The translations under genes were made by a program, and so were the position numbers. 64,000 nt of DNA from Stigmatella ashevillena (lineage in GTDB: Bacteria > Myxococcota > Myxococcia > Myxococcales > Myxococcaceae), in contig NZ_JAQNDM010000002.1 in the NCBI RefSeq assembly GCF_028368975.1, positions 3,900,425 to 3,964,424 of the forward strand, written 5' to 3'. The notes under the pieces are model-generated. The model was given only the letters and a program-made list of their open reading frames with translations, searched no databases and was not told the DNA's origin. Below, in pieces: positions 30,995 through 38,440 of this stretch. Each line of letters opens with the position of its first letter. The stretch's first letter is position 1.

Positions 30995-32528
30995 GTAACC
31001 GTTCACCGGCTCAGGCAGAGACAGCCGCCTGAGCCGAGTCGAAGGCAGGAAGAAGCGATGGTGGAGGCAGCCCCCGGCGGTAAGCCGACAGTACCTGGGT
31101 GAGGAACTCCAGAGGGTTACGCTTCTGCTGCTGGAGCGTTGTCACGACGGTCAGGATTCGCTCAATGAAGCGGCTGCCACGCTCGCTGCGCGTGCCGAAC
31201 GAGAGTTTGCGATAGATGACGCCCTGGCGGATGGTGCGCTCGCCGTAGTTGTTGGTGGGCTCCACGCCCGGCACGTCCACGAAGACCCACAGGCATTTCT
31301 CCAGCCGAAGGATTCTGCGAGCCCCCCCTGCCGTTTTCTTCTCTGCGCACGAGGCCGCCTGCCGCAGCAGGACACCGACGGTCCGCTCCACCTCGCGCAT
31401 CCGTTTCTGAAACTCCCTGCGCTTCAGCGTGCCATCGCGCACCCGGTGCCACCCCTTAAACATGCGGTGGCGCTGGGCCATCAGCTCACGGCCAATGCGC
31501 CCACCCTTGCCGCCTCTGTCAATGAAGCCTTGGAAATCTCGCGTCAGGTGCGACCCGCACACTTGGCGCAGCCCCGCGTCATACCCGTCGTAGGCGCTCC
31601 ACCTGTTAAAGTCCTTGCCCAGCAGGCCCTGGATGACCTGGCTGCCACGGCTCAGAGCAATCTGGAACACCACCACCAGCGTGCCGGCCACCACCCACAG
31701 CCAGGCACGCGCCGCTCGCCCCTGCTTCACTCCCTGGGCCCACCCTGTCTCGTCGGCGTGAACCACCCCTGCATTGCGCACGTACGCCCGTGCCTGCTCC
31801 ACGGGGGCACGGAGGACCGCGCTCATCTGCTGCTCCAGGTTCGACACGCTTCCCACTGACACCTGCACGCCCCCCATGTCCGAGACCACTTCACACACCA
31901 GTCTCTTGGACAGACGGTACTTGCCTACCAACAGGCTCATGCTCGCCCCCAGTCGCTCCCCGAATGCGCTGCGCGCCTCGGCCGGTACTTTGGCTCGCCT
32001 CAGGCTGCCGCACCGCTGGCACTTCAACTGGTGGCACCGGTCCTCCGTCACCCGCGCCTTCACTGGCTCCCAATCCACCACCTGATGCCTCTGGGGCTCA
32101 GCGTCCTTGCCCTTCAGCTTGCCCTGGCACTGCGGGCAGTGCTTGGGCAGCACATCCACCACCTCATCGACGCTCTCCTTCGGCACCAGGGCTCGTTCGT
32201 GCTTGGGGTGACCCGGCTGCCCTCCGGGGCGGCGCCCTCGGCGCTTCTTCTTCTTGGCTCGCACGGTCCCGGGCGCATCGCTGGACGGGGGCCTCGAGGA
32301 GTTGGTCGAGTTCTGCCCCTGTCGCTCTCGCAACCGCGCGTTCTCTTGCTCCAACTGGCGGATTCTCTCCAGTGCTGCTCCCAGCAGCACCTGCAGTTGG
32401 ACCACCTGGGCCGGTATGGACTCGGACGGGCTCACTCTGTAGGTTGAACACTCCGTGCCCTACCTATCATGTCGGCTCGGTCTTTGCCTGCTTACCCCTC
32501 AACCTGCTTCCAACCCGTGAACGGTTAC
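30995..32528. mobile_element. IS66-type insertion sequence, single transposase, 1534 bp
   Basis: The ends are inverted: GTAACCGTTCAC at 30995-31006 and GTGAACGGTTAC at 32517-32528. Only one gene, tnpC, lies inside, as in the ISBst12 subgroup of IS66. The expected 8-bp target duplication is absent (GGTTGCTA to the left, GCTGGAAG to the right), so one flank has been rearranged since insertion. The right flank is a copy of the start of an Imm11 gene. Confidence 0.85.
31011..32435 (-). CDS. tnpC: IS66 family transposase (TnpC)
   Basis: A 474-residue DDE transposase that appears intact. An N-terminal coiled coil (RIRQLEQENARLRERQG) is followed by the SSRPPSSD-type leader and a basic RRGRRPGGQPGH stretch. 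Then come the zinc finger CPQCQGKL...CQRCG, the catalytic start HADETGWAQG, and the C-terminal VPGVEPTNNYGERTIRQGVIYRKLSFGTRSERGSRFIERILTVV with the catalytic glutamate in NNYGER. The start codon is GTG. Nothing suggests inactivation, so the element may still be mobile. Confidence 0.93.
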   Translation of the reverse strand: MSPSESIPAQVVQLQVLLGAALERIRQLEQENARLRERQGQNSTNSSRPPSSDAPGTVRAKKKKRRGRRPGGQPGHPKHERALVPKESVDEVVDVLPKHCPQCQGKLKGKDAEPQRHQVVDWEPVKARVTEDRCHQLKCQRCGSLRRAKVPAEARSAFGERLGASMSLLVGKYRLSKRLVCEVVSDMGGVQVSVGSVSNLEQQMSAVLRAPVEQARAYVRNAGVVHADETGWAQGVKQGRAARAWLWVVAGTLVVVFQIALSRGSQVIQGLLGKDFNRWSAYDGYDAGLRQVCGSHLTRDFQGFIDRGGKGGRIGRELMAQRHRMFKGWHRVRDGTLKRREFQKRMREVERTVGVLLRQAASCAEKKTAGGARRILRLEKCLWVFVDVPGVEPTNNYGERTIRQGVIYRKLSFGTRSERGSRFIERILTVVTTLQQQKRNPLEFLTQVLSAYRRGLPPPSLLPAFDSAQAAVSA

Positions 32529-32658
32529 GCTGGAAGAAGCGTAGGGATACAGGGAAGTTCTAGCGTCATTTTCCCAGTGTGCCGAGTCGGTTCAACTCCG
32601 TTCCGGGTGCTTGGCACAGCCTCCCAGCGCCCTCTGCAAGCTCTCAAAAACGAACTGA
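32529..32658 (-). pseudogene. remnant of a second Imm11/SitA-type toxin module
   Basis: From the IS66 end onward the sequence follows 24859-25030 closely. It has the first codons of an Imm11 gene (SLRFFQ), the spacer GGGAAGTTCTAGCGTCATTT and the last codons of the toxin, with an internal deletion of about 80 bases relative to the intact copy. It stops near 32658, about 60 bases before the kinase ATG. The IS66 element sits at about codon 8 of this second immunity gene. Confidence 0.8.
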
Positions 32659-32717
32659 GGGTGGGAGCGGCGATGCGACCTGTGAGGTAAGGTGCCCCTC
32701 TCTTCTTGAGGCACCCC

Positions 32718-34172
32718 ATGCAGACACCTCGCGTTCCCGAGTTGAACCCCGCGCTCCTTCCTCCCGGCACCGTGGTGGGCTCCTGGCGCGTAGTGGCGTG
32801 GGCGGGCCGAGGCGTCCACGGCGCCGTCTACCAAGCGGTGCCGGTGGACGCTGATCGTGCCCGTCCTCTGGCGCTCAAGCTCTCGCTGCTGCCCAGAGAT
32901 CCTCGCTTCGCGCGTGAGGTCACGCTGCTCACACGCGTGTGCCATCCCAACATCCCGCGATTGAGAGACTCCGGTACCTGGCAGCACCCAGGCGGCACGC
33001 TTCACCCCTTTCTGGTGATGGACTGGGTGGACGGCGCGCCACTGTATGACTGGGCCCACCAGCACACGCCCTCTTCCCAGCAGATGCTCCGGCTGCTGGC
33101 TCAACTGGCGCGCGCCCTCCAAGCCTTGCACGCCCTGGGATGCCTTCACCGCGACGTCAAGGGCGACAATGTTCTGGTACGCCACTCCGATGGCAGCGCC
33201 CTGCTCACCGACTTTGGCTCCGGCCGCTCCCCAGACTCCGCCACCCTGACTCCTGGCACTTTGCCTCCGGGCACTCCAGCCTACCGATCTCCGGAGGCAT
33301 GCTTGTTCGACCTCCAGTTCTTCCGCGACCCTCGGGCCCATTACGCCGCCCAACCCGCCGATGACCTCTACGCGCTGGGGGTCACTGCCTACCGGCTCGT
33401 CACGGGCAAGTACCCTGAATTCGGGGAACCGGCCCGGGATGCGTCCGGCCTCTGGCGACTGGAGGGCCTTGCCTCTGCTGCTCCAATTGCGCTCAATCCC
33501 CGCGTGGATCCGCAACTCAATGACTTGATCCTTCGCATGCTTTCCATACGTCCCGAGGTGCGCGGCACGGCGGAGGCGTTGGCCGAAGCGCTGGAGCAGG
33601 CCGCCGTTGCTTCAGCGCCGCCCTCTCCCCCAACGGGCAACGCGGTTGCTGAAGCGCAGGCTCAAGCACACGACGTGTCTTTCCCTGCGCCGGGATCTGC
33701 CGCGAGGGTCAGCCTTCCTGTGCGCACCCAGCCTTGGCTTGGAATCGCGGGGATAGCAGTGATTCTGATGCTCGGCGTCTGGCTTTGCTGGAACACATCC
33801 CAGCAGCTCCTTGAGCCTCCCTCCGTCGCCACGCCAGAGGCCAGGGAAGCCCACTTGGAAGACGGCGGCACAGCGAGGCTCGGCGATGAAGCGGTGACCG
33901 CGTCCTCGGTAGCATCCCCAGTTCCCTCTGTGTCTGGAGAGAACAGCGAGGACACACTCCCCGAGCCGATGCCTGGCCAAACGCGGCCCGATGCGAAAGG
34001 CCGCTGTGCTCATCCGCAGCAGATTCGCCTCAACGGCGGGTGTTGGGTCAAGACTCCCCTGGGACGTGAGAAGTGCGAGGCGCTCAATGGCACCATGCGC
34101 GAGGGCACGTGTTACGTGCCTGCCTCCTCCCATGAGCGCCAACCCACCTCACACCCCGTGCGCACTCCGTAA
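32718..34172 (+). CDS. membrane-anchored Ser/Thr protein kinase
   Basis: A 484-residue kinase. The Gly loop is GRGVHGAVYQA, the ATP lysine lies in LALKLSLL, the catalytic loop is HRDVKGDNVLV, the Mg loop TDFGSG, and the activation-segment end GTPAYRSPEA. One transmembrane segment (LGIAGIAVILMLGVWLCW) near residue 345 separates it from a C-terminal extracytoplasmic region. That region ends in a small Cys-containing module (CAHPQQIRLNGGCW, KCEALNGTMREGTCYVP) shared by several myxobacterial kinases. All catalytic residues are present. A fragment of a sister copy lies at 26440. In both places the kinase stood back to back with a SitA-type module. Confidence 0.9.
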   Translation: MQTPRVPELNPALLPPGTVVGSWRVVAWAGRGVHGAVYQAVPVDADRARPLALKLSLLPRDPRFAREVTLLTRVCHPNIPRLRDSGTWQHPGGTLHPFLVMDWVDGAPLYDWAHQHTPSSQQMLRLLAQLARALQALHALGCLHRDVKGDNVLVRHSDGSALLTDFGSGRSPDSATLTPGTLPPGTPAYRSPEACLFDLQFFRDPRAHYAAQPADDLYALGVTAYRLVTGKYPEFGEPARDASGLWRLEGLASAAPIALNPRVDPQLNDLILRMLSIRPEVRGTAEALAEALEQAAVASAPPSPPTGNAVAEAQAQAHDVSFPAPGSAARVSLPVRTQPWLGIAGIAVILMLGVWLCWNTSQQLLEPPSVATPEAREAHLEDGGTARLGDEAVTASSVASPVPSVSGENSEDTLPEPMPGQTRPDAKGRCAHPQQIRLNGGCWVKTPLGREKCEALNGTMREGTCYVPASSHERQPTSHPVRTP

Positions 34173-34247
34173 GGCTCCCGCTGCAGACTCAGGCGGCAGG
34201 TTGCTTTTGAAAGACCCCTGCTGCCATGGACGCCGGTAGCGCACTCG

Positions 34248-35984
34248 CTATCTGCCCCCGCGCCGTCCCCCTCCACCGCCAGGGCCTCGGGGGGAGCGAC
34301 CTGTGCCGCGGGATGGCCCCCTCTTGGGTCCTGCGCTCTGACCGCCCGGCCGCTTCGTTCCGCGCGAGAACCTCTTCTCCGGACCTGGCCTTCCCCCGCG
34401 AGAGTTCCGTTCTCCCCGGGCAGTCTCCCGGCCGCGCTCGCCTTCACCCCGGCGCGGAGACGTTGAGCGCTCCCTGCGGGGCGCCTCCTCTCGCTCCCGC
34501 CGAGGGGCCGCCCCCCGTGCGGAACTTCCACCACGGCCCGGGGCTCCTCGGCGGCCGGGCGCCTTGCCGCGGCGCTCCTGTCCCTCGCTCGAACGGCCTG
34601 CTCCGCGGGCTTTGCCCTTCCCCCCACTCGCGGTCCGAGGGCGTGTGCGGTCCGCCTCACGCGCAGGGCCTCTGCGGCGCGCAGGGCCCTCTTCGCGAGG
34701 CTCAGGCAGCAGCGCGTCGTCGAGGACCTTGGCCACCGCGCGTGGACGGCCCTCTCCGCGTCTTCCCCCTTTCGCACTCACGCCCGTGGGACGTGGGAGA
34801 TCTCTGGGCTTCGTCAGCTCAGCGTCCTCCTGCCCCACCTGGAACTCCTCCCACTCCTCGACAAAGACAGGGTCCTCCCGAGGCACCTCGGCGCGCGGCA
34901 GACTCATGCGAACGATGCGCTCGATGGCGCTCACGGTCTCCTCATCCCGCGAGGTGACGAAGGTCGAGGCGCGCCCACTCGCGCCCGCCCGCGCCGTGCG
35001 GCCAATCCGGTGGACGTAGTCCTCCGGCGCATGGGGCAGATCAAAGTTGATGACGTGGCCGATGTCCTCCACGTCCAGTCCGCGTGAAGCGATGTCGGTG
35101 GCCACCAAGCAGCGGTACTGCCCCCGCCGGAATCCCTCGAGCGCCTGTCGGCGCTGTCCCTGCGTGCGGTCCGCGTGGATGGCCGCGGTCTTGTGGCCCG
35201 CGCGCTTGAGGACCTCCTGCACCTTCTCGGCCCGCTCCCGGGTGCGGGTGAAGACCAGCACGCTGAGCTGGTCCCTGGCGAGCAGGGTGAGCAGCAGCGG
35301 GTACTTCTCCGCCGCCTCGACCTCGTACAGCCGCTGCACCGCGCGCGCGGCGGGCGTCCCGCTCGGGGTGACTTCCACCCGGACAGGCTTGCGCAGCACC
35401 TCCTGGGCGAAGCGCGTCACGTTGTGGCCCAGGGTGGCAGAGAAGAGGAGCGTCTGCCGCTCGCGGGGCAAGGCGGCGAGGATCTGCTGAAGCTCGGGCA
35501 TGAAGCCCATCTCCAACGTCCGGTCCGCCTCATCCAGCACGAGCATGCTCACCGCGGAGAGGTTCGCCGCCCCCTCCTTCAGCACGTCCGCCAACCGGCC
35601 CGGAGTGGCAATCACCAGCGTGGGCCGCTGACGAAGCGCCTCCACCTGGGCACCCATGTCCGTGCCGCCGGTCACCACCGCCTGGGTCAGACCGCGAGGC
35701 TCACCGAAGAAAGCAGCCTCCTGAGCGATCTGCAGCACCAGTTCTCGCGTGGGGGCGAGTACCAGTCCAGCCGGGCCCCGTTCACCGGCCAGGCGCTCGA
35801 CCAGTGGCAACAGATAGGCGACGGTCTTGCCGGTGCCCGTGACCGCGCAGCCGATGACGTCCCGCCCTGCCAGCGCCGGTGGAATGGCCTGGGATTGAAT
35901 GGGGGTGGGCGAGGCGAAGCGGGCGCGCCGCACCGCATCGAGCGATTCCGAAGAGAGGCCGAGGGTCTTGAAAGAAGTGCTCAC
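34248..35984 (-). CDS. DEAD-box RNA helicase with RG-rich tail
   Basis: A 578-residue RhlE/DeaD-type helicase. The Q motif (FKTLGL...PTPIQSQAIPPAL) starts at once, supporting the GTG at 35984 as start; the ribosome site is poor. Motif I is AVTGTGKT (Val replaces the usual Gln), Ia PTRELVLQI, II DEAD in VLDEADRTLEMGF, III SAT, and VI HRIGRTARAG. The last 190 residues are Arg, Gly, Pro and Ser rich with RGG-like repeats, a disordered RNA-binding tail common in myxobacterial helicases. It probably remodels structured RNA in ribosome assembly or mRNA decay. It lies downstream of asnS. Confidence 0.92.
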   Translation of the reverse strand: MSTSFKTLGLSSESLDAVRRARFASPTPIQSQAIPPALAGRDVIGCAVTGTGKTVAYLLPLVERLAGERGPAGLVLAPTRELVLQIAQEAAFFGEPRGLTQAVVTGGTDMGAQVEALRQRPTLVIATPGRLADVLKEGAANLSAVSMLVLDEADRTLEMGFMPELQQILAALPRERQTLLFSATLGHNVTRFAQEVLRKPVRVEVTPSGTPAARAVQRLYEVEAAEKYPLLLTLLARDQLSVLVFTRTRERAEKVQEVLKRAGHKTAAIHADRTQGQRRQALEGFRRGQYRCLVATDIASRGLDVEDIGHVINFDLPHAPEDYVHRIGRTARAGASGRASTFVTSRDEETVSAIERIVRMSLPRAEVPREDPVFVEEWEEFQVGQEDAELTKPRDLPRPTGVSAKGGRRGEGRPRAVAKVLDDALLPEPREEGPARRRGPAREADRTRPRTASGGKGKARGAGRSSEGQERRGKAPGRRGAPGRGGSSARGAAPRREREEAPRRERSTSPRRGEGERGRETARGERNSRGGRPGPEKRFSRGTKRPGGQSAGPKRGPSRGTGRSPRGPGGGGGRRGGR

Positions 35985-36051
35985 GCGGGAGGGGCTAACA
36001 CACCCGGACGCGCGGAGCGATCCACAACGTCCAGCCCCTCCCAGGAACCGC

Positions 36052-36074
36052 CCTCCCCGTGACAACCGGGGAGG
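36052..36074 (-). terminator. hairpin between asnS and the helicase gene
   Basis: CCTCCCCG at 36052-36059 pairs with CGGGGAGG at 36067-36074 across a seven-base loop, 20 bases after the asnS stop on the minus strand. No T-run follows, so it could be a weak terminator or a processing site separating the two genes. Confidence 0.4.
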
Positions 36075-36094
36075 CGACACTCACCGCCAGAGGC

Positions 36095-37495
36095 TCAGAA
36101 CTGAGCCGAGCCCGGCACGCGCGGAAACGGAATCGCGTCCCGGATGTTCTGGAGGCCGCACATGTAGACCAGCAGGCGCTCGAACCCGAGGCCGAAGCCC
36201 GCGTGCGGCACCGTGCCGTAGCGCCTCAGGTCGCGGTACCACTGGTAGTGCTCGGGATTGAGGCCGAACTGGGCCACCCGCTGGTCAAAGACATTCAAGC
36301 GCTCCTCGCGCTGACTGCCTCCGATGATTTCGCCAATGCCCGGCGCCAGCACGTCCATCGCCGCCACCGTCTTCCCGTCCTCGTTCAGGCGCATGTAGAA
36401 GGACTTGATCTTCTCCGGGTAGTTCATCACCACCACCGGCCGGCCCACGTGCTCTTCCGTCAGGTAGCGCTCGTGCTCCGTCTGCAAGTCATTGCCCCAC
36501 TCGGGGGCATAGTCGAACTTCTTCTTGGCCTTCTTCAGGATGTTGATGGCCTCGGTGTATTCAATCCGCTCGAAGTTCGACTCACTGAACTTCTCCATGC
36601 GCTCGATGACGCCCTTCTGCTGGCGCTCCTCGAAGAACTTCATGTCGGGCCCGCACTCGGCGAGCACCGCCTTGAAGACATACTTGAGGAACTGCTCGGC
36701 GAGCGTCGCGTCGTCGTTGAGGTCCGCGAAGGCGATCTCCGGCTCGATCATCCAGAACTCGGCGAGGTGCCGCGTGGTGTTCGAGTTCTCCGCGCGGAAG
36801 GTGGGGCCGAACGTGTATACCTTTGACAGCGCGCAGCAGTACGTCTCCACATTGAGCTGGCCGGAGACGGTGAGGTAGGACTCCTTGCCGAAGAAGTCCT
36901 TGCTCCAGTCGATCTTCCCAGCGTCCGTGCGCGGAGGATTCACCGCATCCAGCGTGGACACGCGGAACAACTGCCCGGCGCCCTCGGTGTCGCTGGCGGT
37001 GATGATGGGCGTGTTCACCCAGAAGAAGCCCTCTTCGCTGAAGAAGCGGTGGATGGCCTGGGCCGCGCTGTGCCGCACGCGGCTGATCGCCCCAAACGTG
37101 TTGGTGCGCGAACGCAGGTGCGCCACCTCGCGCAGGAACTCCAGCGTGTGCTGCTTGGGCTGGATGGGGTACGTGTCCGGATCCTCCACGGAGCCGACCA
37201 CCTGCACCTCCTCCGCCTGGATCTCGTAGGCCTGCCCCTTGCCTTGCGAGCGCACGAGCGTGCCGCGACAGATGACGGAGCAGCCCGCCGTGAGGTGCAG
37301 CACCTCTTTCTCGTAGTTGGGGAGCGAGTTCGGCGCGACCACCTGGATGGGATCAAAGCAGGAGCCGTCGCTGACGTTGATGAAGCTGACCCCCGCCTTC
37401 GAGTCCCGCCGGGTGCGCACCCAGCCGCGAACCTCTACCTTCGAATCCGGGGGGATCGAGCTCCCCAGCGCCTTCTTGACACTGACCACCTGCAT
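36095..37495 (-). CDS. asnS: asparaginyl-tRNA synthetase
   Basis: A 466-residue class IIb aminoacyl-tRNA synthetase that charges tRNA-Asn; the length equals the E. coli enzyme. The N-terminal OB anticodon-binding domain begins [26 protein letters not shown]. Motif 2 is [21 protein letters not shown] and motif 3 [21 protein letters not shown], ending [10 protein letters not shown]. The ATG at 37495 has GAGG nine bases upstream; an in-frame ATG at 37504 is possible. The intergenic region before it shows no T-box. Confidence 0.96.
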   Translation of the reverse strand: MQVVSVKKALGSSIPPDSKVEVRGWVRTRRDSKAGVSFINVSDGSCFDPIQVVAPNSLPNYEKEVLHLTAGCSVICRGTLVRSQGKGQAYEIQAEEVQVVGSVEDPDTYPIQPKQHTLEFLREVAHLRSRTNTFGAISRVRHSAAQAIHRFFSEEGFFWVNTPIITASDTEGAGQLFRVSTLDAVNPPRTDAGKIDWSKDFFGKESYLTVSGQLNVETYCCALSKVYTFGPTFRAENSNTTRHLAEFWMIEPEIAFADLNDDATLAEQFLKYVFKAVLAECGPDMKFFEERQQKGVIERMEKFSESNFERIEYTEAINILKKAKKKFDYAPEWGNDLQTEHERYLTEEHVGRPVVVMNYPEKIKSFYMRLNEDGKTVAAMDVLAPGIGEIIGGSQREERLNVFDQRVAQFGLNPEHYQWYRDLRRYGTVPHAGFGLGFERLLVYMCGLQNIRDAIPFPRVPGSAQF

Positions 37496-37572
37496 GACGC
37501 TCATCCTCGCTTTCTTTGCAAACCTACGGGGCAATTAGCCGTGCGCGGCCCCCGGGGCAAGCTTCGGAGGGC

Positions 37573-38439
37573 TCAGGGCCCCACGGCCACGGTGCGGGAG
37601 AACCAGTCCACGCCGCCACGCCCATCCCGCGCCACCACATAGAAGGTGACGGGACCCGGGGTCGCGGGCGTGACGTATTTGATGGTGGGGTCCCCAGGCC
37701 GACCGTCCACCGGCTCCAGGGAGCGAAGCTGCTTCACCTCGCCCTCCCCGGTGGCGAACCAACTGTAGAAGACCTGCTCCGTCCGAGGCCCCTCGTCCGT
37801 CTCGTAGCGCTCGAGGCTGCCGTCGGCCAGCACAGGCCGCAGCACCACTTCCGTGTCCAGGGGCAGGGGCCCTTCCAGGGGCGCCTCATCCCTCAGGATG
37901 TCCGTCAGGCGCGGGTTCTGGTTGGGCGTGGCCGTGAGCCGCAGCGTCAACTGACGCACCCCGCGCTCCTGATTTTCGGGCGCCTCGCCTCCGTCCTGGG
38001 CCAGGTAGCCAATGAACAGGGGAATCCCCTTCTCCAGCACCGCCCGCAGCGCCGGGTCGTTCGGATCCACCGGCTCGCCCCCGGAGCCCCCGCCCGCCAC
38101 GGCCGCCAGCACCGCCTGCACGTTGGGGTCCTCCAGGGACAGCTCTCCCCCCGGAAGGGGAACCCCGCTCGGGCCCGGGCACTCCATCTCGCCTCCGTAC
38201 ACGTCGCCCGGCTGGCACAGCGCCAGGTCCACGCTCACCGGGCTCTCGCCGGGGGCCACCGCCAGCGAGGAGAATCGCACGGGCGGCGGGGGCGAGGACG
38301 TGTCCGGGTTCAACGCCAGCTCGGCCGGCTCGGCCTTGATGGCCAGCACGCGCACGCGGCGAATCTCGCTCTGCAGCTCGAACTCCGGACCACACGCCGC
38401 CAGCGCCCCCGCCAGCGCGAGGAGAATGGGCGTCCGCAT
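37573..38439 (-). CDS. lipoprotein of unknown function, cotranscribed with a TonB-dependent receptor
   Basis: A 288-residue lipoprotein (lipobox LAAC|GP) with an Ig-like layout: RRVRVLAIKAEPAELALNPD near the start and FYVVARDGRGGVDWFSRTVAV at the end. The ATG follows the receptor stop by a single base (TGACATG), so expression is coupled. Such small lipoproteins next to receptors may help substrate capture at the outer membrane, which is inference. No family is recognised. Confidence 0.75.
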   Translation of the reverse strand: MRTPILLALAGALAACGPEFELQSEIRRVRVLAIKAEPAELALNPDTSSPPPPVRFSSLAVAPGESPVSVDLALCQPGDVYGGEMECPGPSGVPLPGGELSLEDPNVQAVLAAVAGGGSGGEPVDPNDPALRAVLEKGIPLFIGYLAQDGGEAPENQERGVRQLTLRLTATPNQNPRLTDILRDEAPLEGPLPLDTEVVLRPVLADGSLERYETDEGPRTEQVFYSWFATGEGEVKQLRSLEPVDGRPGDPTIKYVTPATPGPVTFYVVARDGRGGVDWFSRTVAVGP

Positions 38440-38440
38440 G

